DNA of 64,000 bases from Ehretia macrophylla (GCA_037974665.1 CM075775.1:64164644-64228643); one strand, 5' to 3'. Counted from the first letter of the stretch, positions 47,227 to 59,432 are shown. Numbers and translations: made by a program. Notes: generated by a model from the letters alone, not told the origin.

Positions 47227-47345
47227 GGGTGCGATCATACCATCTCTAATGCACCGGATCCCATCAGAACACCGAAGTTAAGCGTGCTTGGGCAAGAGTA
47301 GTACTAGGATGGGTGACCCCCTAGGAAGTCCTCGTGTTGTACCCC
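47227..47345 (+). rRNA. 5S rRNA: 5S rRNA gene copy
   Basis: G17T, A19T, T45A, G68A, G97A, C114T; unit of the 33119 type. Confidence 0.95.
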
Positions 47346-47903
47346 CTTTTTCAATTTTTTTTTCCCTGGTTAGGGTTCCCAAGATAATTTATCCACCGAA
47401 TTTCTATTATCAAATCCCACGGCACCTTGGGCAAGACAACTTCGCTTCACGTAGAGGCTGGGCCCGCAAACCGAGGGCGCAGGGCTTGTGACCTGGTCTC
47501 CGTCGCTACGGTGCACATCACTTTTGATCCACAAGGAATTACGCGGCGTACAGCCTACTGTTGGAAAGCTCTCCGAGAAATCTACGACAGAGGCAGCTAG
47601 CCTGTTCGCTGTGCCCATTTTTGGAGCCCAAAATCGAACGTTTTCATGAGTTTCCGTCCACTTTTCTTCTTTTGCTCTATTTTTCCGTCCCGGATCGTAC
47701 GTCGTGAGCTGTTAAAAGGACGACAACGTTACTCGTGGGACATTAGAAGGCCCTACAACGCATCGATATCACGTCTTGCGAGGATGCGGCGTTGTTGAAG
47801 CTAATGGTTGTCGTTAAGCCCATTGGACCTTTTGAATGGGCCATCTATCTAGGCTGGGACTGTGAACCGTTAACACATAAAGGAATTGTGCCCTCAACAT
47901 GAC

Positions 47904-48022
47904 TGGTGCAATCATACCAGCACTAATGCACCGGATCCCATCAGAACTCCGAATTTAAGCGTGCTTGGGTGAGAGTAGTACTTGGATGGGGGATCCCTTG
48001 GGAAGTCCTCGTGTTGCACCCT
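47904..48022 (+). rRNA. 5S rRNA: 5S rRNA gene copy, mosaic
   Basis: G1T, G7A, G51T, C67T, A80T, T88G, C91T, C95T, C119T. It has AATTTAAG of the 120-nt lineage but not the extra A, the reciprocal of 17334, 31089 and 45874. Confidence 0.95.
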
Positions 48023-48581
48023 CCATTTCAATTTGTTTTGCCCTGGTTAGGGTTGCCAAGATACTTTATCCACCAAATTTGTATTACCAAATCCCACGGC
48101 ACCTTGGGCAAGGCAACTTCGCTTCACGTAGAGGCTGGGCCCACAAACCGAGGGCGTAGGGCATGTGACCATGTCTCCATCGCTCCCGTGCCCATAACTT
48201 TTTATCCGTAAGGACTTACGCGGTGCATAGCCTACCGCTGGAAAGCTCTCCGAGAGCTCTACGACGGAAGCAGCCAGCATGCTCGCTTTGCCCCTTTTTG
48301 GAGCCCAAAATTGAACGTTTTCATCAGTTTTCTGCCGCTTTTCTTCTTTCACTCTATTTTTTCATCCCGGATCGTACGTCGTGAGTTGTTAAAAGGACGA
48401 AAAAGTTACTCGCGGGACATTAGAAGACCCTACAATGCGTCGATATCACATCTTGCGAGGATGCTGCGTTGTTGAAGCAGATGGGTTGTCGTGAAGCCCA
48501 TTGGGCCTTTTGAATGGGCCATCTCTTTAAGCTGGGACAGTGAACCGTTAACACATAAAGGAATTGTGCCCTCAACATGAT

Positions 48582-48700
48582 GGGTGGGATCATACCACCA
48601 ATAATGCACCGGATCCCATAAAAACTCCGAAGTTAAGCTTGCTTAGGCGTGAGTAGTACTAGGATGGGTGACCCCCTCGGAAGTCCTCGTGTTGCACCCC
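48582..48700 (+). rRNA. 5S rRNA: 5S rRNA gene copy
   Basis: C6G, G17C, C20A, C39A, G41A, G58T, G64A, A69T, G97C; T at -1. Confidence 0.94.
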
Positions 48701-49259
48701 CCTTTTCAATTTTTTTTGCCCTGGTTAGGGTTGCCAAGATACTTTATCGACCAAATTTCTATTACCGAATCCCACGGGACCTTGGGGAAGACAATTTCGC
48801 TTCACGTAGAGGATGGGCCAGCAAACCGAGGGCGTAAGGCTTGTGACCAGGTCTCCGTCGCTCTGGTGCCCATAACTTTTCATCTGTAAGGACTTACGCG
48901 GTGCACAACCTACAGTTGGAAAGCTCTCCGAGAGATCTACGACGGAGGCAGCTATCCCGCTCGCTCTGCCCATTTTTTGAGCCCAAAATCGAACATTTTC
49001 ATTATTTTTCTCCCACTTTTCTTCTTTTCCTCTATTTTTCCAACCCAGATCGTATGTCGTGAGCTGTTAAAAGGACGACAAAGTTACTTGCGGGACATTA
49101 GAGTGCCCTACCACGCGTCGATATCACGTCTTGCTAAAATGCTGCGTTGTTGAAGCGGATGGGTTGTCATTATGCCCATTGGGCCGTTTGAATGGGTCAT
49201 CTCTCTAGGCTAGGACTGTGAACCATTAACACATAAAGGAATTGTGCCCTCAACATCAC

Positions 49260-49378
49260 GGGTGCGATCATACCAGCACTAATGCCCCAGATCCCATCAG
49301 AACACCGAAGTTAAGCGTGCTTGGGCGAGAGTAGTACTAGGATGGGTGACTGCCTGGGAAGTCCTCATGTTGCACCCC
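49260..49378 (+). rRNA. 5S rRNA: 5S rRNA gene copy
   Basis: A27C, G30A, T45A, C92T, C93G, G108A. C93G is shared with 35832 and 37864. Confidence 0.96.
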
Positions 49379-49935
49379 CCTTTTCAATTTTGTTTGCCCT
49401 GGTTAGGATTGCCAAGATACTTTATCCACCAAATTTCTATTACAGAATCCCACGAGACCTTGGGGAAGACAACTTCGCTTCACGTAGAGGCAGGGCCAGC
49501 AAACTGAGGGCGTAGGGCTTGGGACCAGGTCTTCGTCGCTCCGGTGCCCATAACTTTTGATCCGTAAGGACTTACGCGGTGCACAGCCTACCGTTGGAAA
49601 GCTCTCCGATAGCTCTACGACAGAGGCTGCTAGCCTGTTCGTTGTGCAATTTTTGGAGCCCAAAATTGAACATTTTCATCAGTTTCTAGCCACTTTTCTT
49701 CTTTTGCTCTGTTTTTCCGTCCCGGATCGTACGTCGTGAGCTGTTTAAAGGAAGACAACATTTCTCGTGGGACATTAGAGGGCCCTACAACGCATCGATA
49801 TCACATCTTGCGAGGATGCTGCGTTGTTGAAGCTAATGGTTGTCGTTAAGCCCATAGGACCTTTTGAATGGGCCATCTATCTAGGCTGGGACTGTTAACC
49901 GTTAACACATAAAGGAATTAAGCCCTCAACGTGAC

Positions 49936-50055
49936 GGGTACGATCATACCAGCACCAATGCACCGGATCCCAATCAGAACTCCGAATTTAAGCGTGCTTG
50001 GGCGAGAGTAGTACTAGGATGGGTGACCCCCTGGGAAGTCCTCGTGTTGTACCCC
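49936..50055 (+). rRNA. 5S rRNA: 5S rRNA gene copy, 120-nt lineage
   Basis: G5A, T21C, +A37, G51T, C114T. Confidence 0.96.
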
Positions 50056-50614
50056 CCTTTTCAATTTTTTTTGCCCTGGTTAGGGTTGCCAAGATACTTT
50101 ATCCACCAAATTTCTATTACCGAATCCCACGAAACCTTGGCAAAGACAACTTCGCTTCACGTAGAGGCAGGGCCAGCAAACCGAGGGCGTAGTGCTTGTG
50201 ACCAGGTCTCCGTCGCTCCGGTGCCCATAACTTTTGATCCATAAGGACTTACGCGGCGCACAGCCTACCGTTGGAAAGCTCTCCTAGAGCTCTTCGGCGG
50301 AGGCAGTCGGCCTGCTCGCTGTGCCCGTTTTTGGAGCCCAAAATCGAACATTTTCATCAATTTTTACCCTCTTTTCTTCTTTTACTCTGTTTTTCCATAC
50401 CGGATTGTATGTCGTGAGCTGTTAAAAGGACGACAAAGTTACTAGCTGGACATTAGATGGCCCTACAACGCGTCGATATCATGTCTTGCGAGGATGCTAC
50501 GTTGTTGAAGCGGATGGGAAGTCATTAGGTCCATTGGGCCTTTTGAATGGGCCATCTCTCTAAGCTGGGACTTTGAACCGATAACACATAAAGGAATTGT
50601 GCCATCAACATGAC

Positions 50615-50733
50615 GGGTGCGATCATACCAGCACTAATGCACCGGATCCCATCAGAACATCGAAGTTAAGCGTGCTTGGGCATGAGTAGTACTTGGATGG
50701 GTGACCCCCTGGGAAGTCCTCGTGTTGTACCCC
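50615..50733 (+). rRNA. 5S rRNA: 5S rRNA gene copy
   Basis: T45A, C46T, G68A, A69T, A80T, C114T. Confidence 0.96.
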
Positions 50734-51291
50734 CCTTTTCAAATTTTTTTTCACTAGTTATGGTTCCCAAGATAATTTATCTACCAAATTTCTATTATTG
50801 AATCCCACGGCACCTTGGGCAAGACAACTTCGCTTCACGTAGAGGCTGGGCCCACAAACCGAGTGCGTAGGGCTTGTGACCTGGTCTCCGTCGCTCCGGT
50901 GCCCATAACTTTTGATCCGCAAGGACTTACGCGGCGCTCAGCCTACCGTTGGAAAGCTCTCCGAGAGCTCTGCGATAGAGGCTGCTAGCCTGTTCGCTGT
51001 GCCCATTTTTGGAGCTCAAAATCGAACGTTTTCATCAATTTCCGGCCACTTTTCTTCTTTTGCTCTGTTTTTTCGTCCCGGATCGTACGTCGTGAGCTGT
51101 TAAAAGGACGACAATGTTACTCGCGGGACATTAGAGGGCCCTACAACGCATCGATATCACGTCTGGCGAGGATGCTGCGTTGTTAAAGCTAATGGTTGTC
51201 GTTAAGCCCATTGGACCTTTTGAATGGGCCATCTATCTAGGCTGGGACTGTGAACCGTTAACACATAAAGGAATTGTGCCCTCAACATGAC

Positions 51292-51410
51292 AGGTACGAT
51301 CATACCAGCACTAATGCACTGGATCCCAATCAGAACTCCGAATTTAAGCGTGCTTGGACGAGAGTAGTACTAGGATGGGTGACCCCTGGGAAGTCCTCCT
51401 GTTGCACCCC
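51292..51410 (+). rRNA. 5S rRNA: 5S rRNA gene copy, extra A and missing C
   Basis: G1A, G5A, C29T, +A37, G51T, G66A, one C lost from 91-95, G108C; partner of 39896. Confidence 0.95.
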
Positions 51411-51969
51411 CCTTTTCAATTTGTTTTGCCCTGGTTAGGGTTGCCAAGATACTTTATCCACCAAATTTCTATTACCGAATCCCACGGCACCTTGGGCAAG
51501 ACAACTTCGCTTCACATAGAGGTTTGGCCAGCAAACCGAGAGTGTAGGGCTTGTGACCAAGTCTCCGTCGCTCTGGTGCCGATAACTTTTGATCCGTAAG
51601 GACTTCCGCAGCACACAGCCTACCGTTGGAAAGCTCTCCGAGAGCTCTACGGCGAAGGTAGCCAGCCTGCTCATTGTGCCCCTTTTTGGAGCCCAAAATC
51701 GAACGTTTTCATCAATTTTCAGCCACTTTTCTTCTTTTGCTCTGTTTTTCAGTTCGGGATCGTACGTCGTGAGCTATTAAAAGGACGACAAAGTTACTCA
51801 CGGGACATTAGAGGGCCCTACAATGAGTCGATATCACGTCTTGCGAGGATGCTGCGTTGTTGAAGCGGAGGGGTTGTCGTTAAGCCCATTGGGCCTTTTG
51901 AATGGGCTATCTCTCTAGGCTGGGACTGTGAACCGTTAACACATAAAGGAATTGTGCCCTCAAGATAAC

Positions 51970-52088
51970 GGGTGCGATCGTACCAGCACTAATGCACCAG
52001 ATCCCATCAGAACACCGAAGTTAAGCGTCCTTGGGCGAGAGTAGTTCTAGGATGGGTGACCCCCTGAGAAGTCCTCGTGTTGCACCCC
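51970..52088 (+). rRNA. 5S rRNA: 5S rRNA gene copy
   Basis: A11G, G30A, T45A, G60C, A77T, G98A. Longest regular unit, 684 bp, because of a small GTGCACG insertion near 52290 (CCGTGCACGGTGCACAGCC). Confidence 0.96.
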
Positions 52089-52653
52089 CCTTTTCAATTT
52101 TTTTTGCCCTAGTTAGGGTTCCCAAGATACTTTATCCACCAAATTTCTATTACCGAATCCCACGGCACCTTGGTCAAGACGATTTCGCTTCAGGTATAGG
52201 CTGGCCCCGCAAACCGAGGGCGTAGGGCTTATGACCTGGTCTCCGTCGCTCCGGTGCCCATAACTTTTGATCCATTAGGACTTAAGCCGTGCACGGTGCA
52301 CAGCCTACCGTTGGAAAGCTCTCCGAGAGCTCTACGACGGAGGCAACTAGCCTGTTCGCTTTGCCCATTTTTGGAGCCCAAAATCAAACGTTTTCATCAG
52401 TTTCCGGCCACTTTACTTCTTTTGCTCTGTTTTTCCGACCCGGATTGTACGTCGTGAGCTATTAAAAGGACGACAACATTACTCGCGGGACATTAGAGGG
52501 CCCTACAATGCGTCGATATCACGTCTTGCGAGGATGCTGCGTTGTTGAAGTTGATGGTTGTCATTAAGCCCATTGGACCTTTTGAATGGGCCATCTCTCT
52601 AGGCTGGGACTGTGAACTGTTAACACATAAAGGAATTGTGCCCTCAACATGAC

Positions 52654-52773
52654 GGGTGCGATCAAAGCAGCACTAATGCACCTGATCCCAATCAGAACTC
52701 CGAATTTAAGCGTGCTTGGGCGAGAGTAGTACTAGGATGGGTGACCCACTGGGAAGTCCTCGTGTTGCACCCC
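52654..52773 (+). rRNA. 5S rRNA: 5S rRNA gene copy, 120-nt lineage
   Basis: T12A, C14G, G30T, +A37, G51T, C94A; last member of this lineage in the window. Confidence 0.95.
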
Positions 52774-53332
52774 ATTTTTCAATTTTTTTTGCCCTGGATA
52801 GGGTTGCCAAGATACTTTATCCATCAAATTTGTATTAACGAATCCAACGGCACCTTGGGCAAGACAACTTCACTTCACGTAGAGGCTGGGCCAGCAAACT
52901 GAGGGCATAGGGCTTGTGACCAGGTCTTCGTCGCTCCGGTGCCCATAACTTTTGATCCGTAATGACTTACGCGGCGCACAACCTACCGTTGGAAAGCTCT
53001 CCGAGAGCTCTACGGCGGAAGCAGCTAGCCTGCTCGCTGTACCCATTTTTGGAGTCCAAAATCGAATGTTTTCATCAGTTTTTGGCCACTTTTCTTCATT
53101 TGCTCTGTTTTTCCGTCCCGGATCGTACGTCGTGAGCTATAAAAAGGACGATTACGTTACTCGCGAAACATTAGAGGGCCATACAACACGTCGATATCAC
53201 GTCTTGTGAGGATACTGCGTTGTTGAAGTAGATGGATTGTCGTTAAGCCTTTTGGGCCTTTTGAATGGGCCATCTCTCTAGGCTGGGACTGTGAACCGTT
53301 AACACATAAAGGAATTGTGCCCTCAACATGAC

Positions 53333-53451
53333 GTGTGCGATCATACCCGCACTAATGCACCGGATCCCATTAGAACTCCGAAGTTAAGAGTGCTTGGGCG
53401 AGAGTAGTACTAAGATGGGTGACCCCCTGGGAAGTCCTCGTGTTGCACCCC
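53333..53451 (+). rRNA. 5S rRNA: 5S rRNA gene copy
   Basis: G2T, A16C, C39T, C57A, G81A; followed by the last clear type B spacer. Confidence 0.96.
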
Positions 53452-54009
53452 TCTTTTCTATTTTTTTTCCCCTTGTTAGGGTTCCCAAGATACTTTATTC
53501 GCCAAATTTCTATTACCGAATCCCACGGCACCTTGGGCAAGACAACTTCGCCCCACGTAGAGGCTAGGCCCGCAAACCGAGGGCGTAGAGCTTGTGACCA
53601 GGTCTCCGTCGCTCCGGTGCTCATAACTTTTGATACATAAGGACTTACGCGGCGCACAGCATACCGTTGGAAAGCTCTCCGAAAGCTCTACGACGGAGGC
53701 AGCCAGCCTGCTTGCTTTGCCCATTTTTGGTGCCTAAAATCGAACGTTTTCACCAGTTTTCAGCCACTTTTTTCTTTTGCTATGTTTTTCCAGCCTGGAT
53801 CGTACGTCGTGAGCTGTTAAAAAAACGACGACGTTACTCGCTGCACATTAGAGGGCCCTACAACGCGTCGATATCACGTCTTGTGAGGATGCGGCGTTGT
53901 TGAAGTGGATGGGTTGTCGTTAAGCCCATTGGGCCTTTTGAATGGGCCATCTCTCTAGGCTGGGACTGTGAATCGTTAACACATAAAGGAATTGTGACCT
54001 CAACATGAC

Positions 54010-54128
54010 GGGTGCGATCATACCAGCACTAATGCACCGGATCCCATCAGAACTCCGAAGTTAAGCGTGCTTGGGCGAGAGTAGTACTAGGATGGGTGAC
54101 CCCCTGGGAAGTCCTCGTGTTGCACCCT
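54010..54128 (+). rRNA. 5S rRNA: 5S rRNA gene copy, closest to consensus
   Basis: Differs from the window consensus only by C119T. 5S rRNA is the small RNA of the large ribosomal subunit, bound by uL5 and uL18, made by Pol III with TFIIIA. All internal promoter elements and a strong T-run terminator are intact, with C at -1, so this is the best candidate for a functional gene here. Confidence 0.98.
54059..54106 (+). promoter_or_regulatory. Internal Pol III control region (representative)
   Basis: A box at gene positions 50-64 (AGTTAAGCGTGCTTG), intermediate element about 67-72 (CGAGAG), and C box about 80-97 (AGGATGGGTGACCCCCTG). Positions follow those described for plant 5S genes. Changes at G51, G58, C67, G68, G81 and G85 in other copies hit these elements. 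Confidence 0.85.
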
Positions 54129-54687
54129 CGTTTTCAATTTTTTTTGCCCTGGTTAGGGTTCCCGAGATACTTTATCCACCAAATTTCGATTACCGAATCC
54201 CATGGCACCTTAGGCAAGACAACTTTGCTTCACGTAGAGGCTGGGCCCGCAATCCTAGGGCGTAGGGCTTGGGACCAAGTCTTCATCGCTCCGGTTCCCA
54301 TAACTTTTGATCCGTAAGGACTTACGTGGCGCACAGCCTACCATTGGAAAGCTCTTCACGAGCTCTACGACCGAGGCAACTATCTTGCTCGTTGTGCCCA
54401 TTTTTGGAGCCCAAAATCAAACGTTTTCACCAGTTTCCGACCACTATTCTTCTTTTGCTCTGTTTTTTCGTCCCAGACCGTACGTCGTGAGCTGTTAAAA
54501 GGATGACAATGTTACTCGCAGAACATTAGAGGGCCATGCAATGCGTCGATATCACGTCTTGCGAGGATGCTGCATTGTTGAAACAGATGGGTTGTCATTA
54601 AGCCCATTGGGCCTTTTGAATAGGCCATCTCTCTAGGGTGGGACTGTGAACTGTTAACAGATAAAGGAATTGTGCCCTCAACATGAC

Positions 54688-54806
54688 GGGTGCGATCATA
54701 CCAGCATTAATGCACCGGATCCCATCAAAACTCCGAAGTTAAGCTTGCTTGGGCGAGAGTAGTACTAGGATGGGTGACCCCCTGGGAAGTCCTCATGCTG
54801 CACCCC
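54688..54806 (+). rRNA. 5S rRNA: 5S rRNA gene copy
   Basis: C20T, G41A, G58T, G108A, T111C. Confidence 0.96.
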
Positions 54807-55366
54807 CCTTTATAATTTTTTTTTGCCCTGGTTAGGGTTGCCAAGATACTTTATCCACCAAATTTCTATTACCGAATCCCACGGCATCTTGGGGAAGACA
54901 ACTTCGCTTCACGTAGAGGTTGGGCCAGCAAACCGAGGGCGGAGGGCTCGTGACCAGGTCTCCGTCACTCTGGTGCCCATAACTTTTGATCTGTAAGGAC
55001 TTAGGCGGCGCACAGCCTACCGTTGGAAAGCCCTCCGAGAGCTCTATGATGGAGGCAGCAAGCCTGCTTAATGTGCTTCTTTTTGGAGCCCAAAATCGAA
55101 CATTTTCATCAGTTTTTGGCCTTTTTTCTTCTTTTGCTCTATTTTTCTGTCCCGGATCGTACGTCGTGAGCTGTTAGAAGGATGACAAAGTTACTCGATG
55201 GATATTAGAGTGCCCTACAACGCGTCGATATCACGTCTTACGAGGATGCTGCGTTGTTGAAGCTGATAGGTTGTCGTTAAGCCCATTGGGCCTTTTGAAT
55301 GGGCCATCTCTCTAGGCTAGGACTGTGAACCGTTAACACATAAAGGAATTGTGCCCTCAACATGAC

Positions 55367-55485
55367 GGGTGCGATCATACCAGCACTAATGCACTGGATC
55401 CCATCAGAACTCCGAAGTTAAGCGTGCTTGGGCGAGAGTAGTACTAGGATGGGTGATCCCTTGGGAAATCCTCGTGTTGCACCCC
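55367..55485 (+). rRNA. 5S rRNA: 5S rRNA gene copy, near consensus
   Basis: C29T, C91T, C95T, G102A. The ACAAAATCG...GCGCCGTGG spacer mark is shared with the unit at 58076. Confidence 0.97.
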
Positions 55486-56044
55486 CTTTTTCAATTTTTT
55501 TTGCCCTGATTGGGGTTGCCAAGATACTTTATCCACCAAATTTCTATTACAAAATCGAACGGCGCCGTGGACAAGGCAACTTCGCTTCACGTAGAGGCTG
55601 GGCCCGCAAACCAAGGGCGTAGGGCTTGTGACCATGTCTCCGTCGCTCCGGTTCCCATAACTTTTGATCCGTAAGGACTTACGAGGCACACAACCTACTG
55701 TAGGAAAGCTCTCCGAAAGCTCTACGACGGAGGCAGCGAGCCTGCTTAATGTGCCCCTTTTTGGAGCCCAAAATCGAACATTTTCATTAGTTTTTGGCCA
55801 CTTTTCTTCTTTTGCTCTATTTTTCTATCCCAGATCGTACGTCGAGAGCTGTTAGAAGGATGACAAAGTTACTCGAGGGACATTAGAGTTCCCTACAACG
55901 CGTCGATATCACGTCTTACGAGGATGCTGCGTTGTTAAAGCTGATGGGTTGTCGTTAAGCCCATTTGGCCTTTTGAATGGGCCATCTCTCTATGCTGGGA
56001 CTGTGAACCATTAACACATAAAGGAATTGTGCCCTCAACATGAC

Positions 56045-56163
56045 GGGTGCAATCATACCAGCACTAATGCACCGAATCTAATCAGAACACCGAAGTTAAG
56101 CGTGCTTGGGCGAGAGTAGTACTAGGATGGGTGTCCCCTTGGGAAGTCCTCGTGTTGCACCCC
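56045..56163 (+). rRNA. 5S rRNA: 5S rRNA gene copy
   Basis: G7A, G31A, C35T, C36A, T45A, A90T, C95T. Confidence 0.95.
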
Positions 56164-56722
56164 CCTTTTCAATTTTTTTTGCCCTGGTTAGGGTTCCCAA
56201 GATACTTTATCCACCAAATTTCTATTACCGAATCCCACGGCACCTTGGGCAAGACAACTTCACTTCACGTAGAGGCTGGGCCTGCAAACCGAGGGCGTAG
56301 GGCTTGTGACCAAGTCTCCGTCGATCCAGTGCCCATAACTTTTGATCCACAAGAACTTACGTGGCGCACAGCCTACCATTGGAAAGCTCTTCAAGAGCTC
56401 TACGACCGAGGCAGCTATCTTGCTCGTTGTGCCCATTTTTAGAGCCCAAAATCGAACGTTTTCATCAGTTTTTGACCACTTTTCTTCTTTTGCTCTGTTT
56501 TTTCATCCCGGATCGTACGTCGTGAGCTGTTAAAAGGACGACAATGTTACTCGCAGGACATTAGAGGGCCCTACAACGCGTCGATATCATGTCGTGCGAG
56601 GATGCTGCATTGTTGAAGCGGATGTGTTGTCATTAAGCCCATTGGGCCTTTTGAATAGGACATCTATCTAGGGTGGGACTGTGAACCGTTAACACATAAA
56701 GGAATTGTGCCCTCAACATGAC

Positions 56723-56841
56723 GGGTGCGATCATACCAGCACTAATGCGCCGGATCCCATCAGAACACCGAAGTTAAGCGTGCTTGGGCGAGAGTAGTAC
56801 TAGGATGGATGACCCCTTGGGATGTCCTCATGTTGCACCTT
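56723..56841 (+). rRNA. 5S rRNA: 5S rRNA gene copy
   Basis: A27G, T45A, G87A, C95T, A101T, G108A, C118T, C119T. Confidence 0.95.
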
Positions 56842-57399
56842 CATTTTCAATTTTTTTTGCCCTGGTTCGGGTTCCCAAGATACTTTATCCACCAAATTTC
56901 AATTACCGAATCCCACGGCACCTTGGGCAAGGCAACTTCGCTTCACGTAGAGGCTGGGCCTGCAAACCGAGGGCGTAGGGCTTGTGACTATGTCTCCGTC
57001 GCCCTGGTGCCCATAACTTTTGATCCGTAAGGACTTATGCGGCGCACAGCCTACCGTTGGAAAGCTCTGCGAGAGCTCTACGACGAAAGTTGCCAACCTG
57101 CTCGCTGTGCCCCATTTTGGAGCCCAAAATTGAATGTTTTCATCAGTTTTCAGCCACTTTTCTTCTTTCAGTCTATTTTTCCATCCCGGATCATACGTCG
57201 TGAGCTGTTAAAAGGACGACAAAGTTAGTCGCGGGACATTAGAGGGCCCTACAACGCGTCGATAAACGTCTTGCGAGGATGCTGCGTTGTTGAAGTGGAT
57301 GGGTTGTCGTGAAGCCTATTGGGCCTTTTGAATGGGCCATCTCTGTAGGCTAGGACTGTGAACCGTTAACACATAAAGGAATTGTGCCCTCAACATGAC

Positions 57400-57518
57400 G
57401 GGTGCGATCATACCAGCACTAATGCACCGGATCCTATCAAAACTCCTATGTTAAGCGTGCTTGGGCGAGAGTAGTACAAGGATGGGTGACCCCCTAGGAA
57501 GTTCTCGTGTTGCACCGC
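57400..57518 (+). rRNA. 5S rRNA: 5S rRNA gene copy
   Basis: C36T, G41A, G48T, A50T, T79A, G97A, C104T, C118G. Confidence 0.95.
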
Positions 57519-58075
57519 CTTTTTTAATTTTTTTTGCCCTGGTTAGGGTTGCCAAGATACTTTATCCAACAAATTTCTATTATCGAATCCCACGGCACCT
57601 TGGGCAAGACAACTTCGCCTAACGTAGAGGCTGGGCCAGCAAACCGAGGGCGTAGGGCATGTGACCAAGCCTCCATCGCTCCGGTGCCCAAAACTTTTGA
57701 TCCGTAAGGACTTACGCCACGCACAACATACCGTTCGAAAGCTCTCCGAGAGCTCTACGATGGGGGCAGCCAGCTTGCTCGCTGTGCCCATTTTTGGAGC
57801 CCAAAATCGAACGTTTTCATCAGTTTCTTGCCACTTTTCTTCTTTTGCACTTTTTTTCGTCCCGAATCGTACGTCGTGAGCTGTTAAAAGGATGACAATG
57901 TTACTCGTGGGACATTAGAGGGCCCTACAACGCGTCGATATTCGTCTTGCGAGGATGCTGCGTTGTTGAAGCAGATGGGTTGTGGTTAAGCCTATTGGGC
58001 CTTTTGAATGGGCCAACTCTCTGGGCTGGGACTGTGAACCGTTAACACCTAAAGGATTTGTGCCCTCACCATGAC

Positions 58076-58194
58076 GGGTGCGATCATACCAGTACTAATG
58101 CATCAGATCCCATCAGAACTCCAAAGTTAAGCGTGCTTGGGTGAGAGTAGTACTAGGATGTGTGTCCCTCTGGGAAATCCTCGTGTTGCACCCC
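58076..58194 (+). rRNA. 5S rRNA: 5S rRNA gene copy
   Basis: C18T, C28T, G30A, G48A, C67T, G86T, A90T, C94T, G102A; box C reads GGATGTGTGTCCCTC and is probably weak. Confidence 0.94.
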
Positions 58195-58754
58195 CCTTTT
58201 CAATTTTTTTTTGCCTTGGTTAGGGTTGCCAACATACTTTATCCACCAAATTTCTATTACAAAATCGTACGGCGCCGTGGGGAAGGCAACTTCGCTTCAC
58301 GTAGAGGCTGGGCCCGCAAACCAAGGGCGTAGGGCTTGTGACCATGTCTTCGTCTCTCCGGTGCCCATAAGTTTTGATCCGTAAGGACTTACGAGGCGGA
58401 CAGCCTACTGTTGGAAAGCTCTCCGAGAGCTCTACGACGGAGGCAGCAAGCCTGCTAAATGTAACCCTTTTTGGAGCACAAAATCGAACATTTTTATCAA
58501 TTTTTGGCCACTTTTCTTCTTTTGCTCTTTTTTTCTAACCAGGATCGTCCGTCGTGCGCTGTTAGAAGGACGCCAAAGTTCCTCGAGGGACTTTAGAGGG
58601 CCCTACAACGCGTTGATATCACGTCTTGCGAGGATGCTCCGTTGTTGAAGCGAATGGGTTGTCGTGAATCCCATTGGGCCTTTTGAATGAGCCATCTCTC
58701 TAGGCTGGGCCTGTGAACTGTTAACACATAAAGGAAGTGAGCCCTCAACATGAC

Positions 58755-58873
58755 GGGTGAAATCATACCAACACTAATGCACCGGATCCCATCAAAACTC
58801 CGAAGTTAAGCTTGCTTGGGCAAGAGAAGTACTAGGATAGGTGACCCCCTGGGAAGTCCTCGTGTTGCACCCC
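58755..58873 (+). rRNA. 5S rRNA: 5S rRNA gene copy
   Basis: C6A, G7A, G17A, G41A, G58T, G68A, T73A, G85A. Confidence 0.95.
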
Positions 58874-59432
58874 GCTTTTCAATTTTTTTTGCCCTGGTTA
58901 GGGTTGCCAAGATACTTTTTCCACCAAATTTCTATTACCGAATCCCACGGCACCTAGGGGAAGACAACTTCGCTTCACGTAGAGGCTGGGCCAGCAAACC
59001 GAGGGCGTAGGGCTTGTGACCAGGTCTCCGTCGCTCTGGTGCCCATGACTTTTGATCTGTACGGACTTACCCGGCGCACAGCCTACCGTTGGAAAGCTCT
59101 CCGAGAGTTCTACTACGGAGGCAGCTAGCTTGCTCGTTGTGCCCATTTTTGGAGCCCAAAATTGAACATTTTCATCAGTTTTTGGCTACTTCTCTTCTTT
59201 CGCTCTATTTTTCTATCCCGGATCGTACGTCGTGAGCTGTTAAAAGGACGACAAAGTTACTCGCGGGACATTAGAGTGCCCTACAACGAGTCGATATCAC
59301 GTCTTGCGAGGATGCTACGTTGTTGAAGTTGATGGGTTATCGTTAAGCCCATTGGGCCTTTTCAATGGGCCATCTCTCTAGGCTGGGACTGTGAACAGTT
59401 AACACATAAAGGAATTGCGCCCTCAACATGAC

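Larger units (their letters stand above)
48582..51969 (+). repeat. 5-unit higher-order block, copy 2
   Basis: Partner of 37186-40573; marks listed there. Correspondence stops by the unit at 51970, whose spacer differs from that of 40574. Confidence 0.9.
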
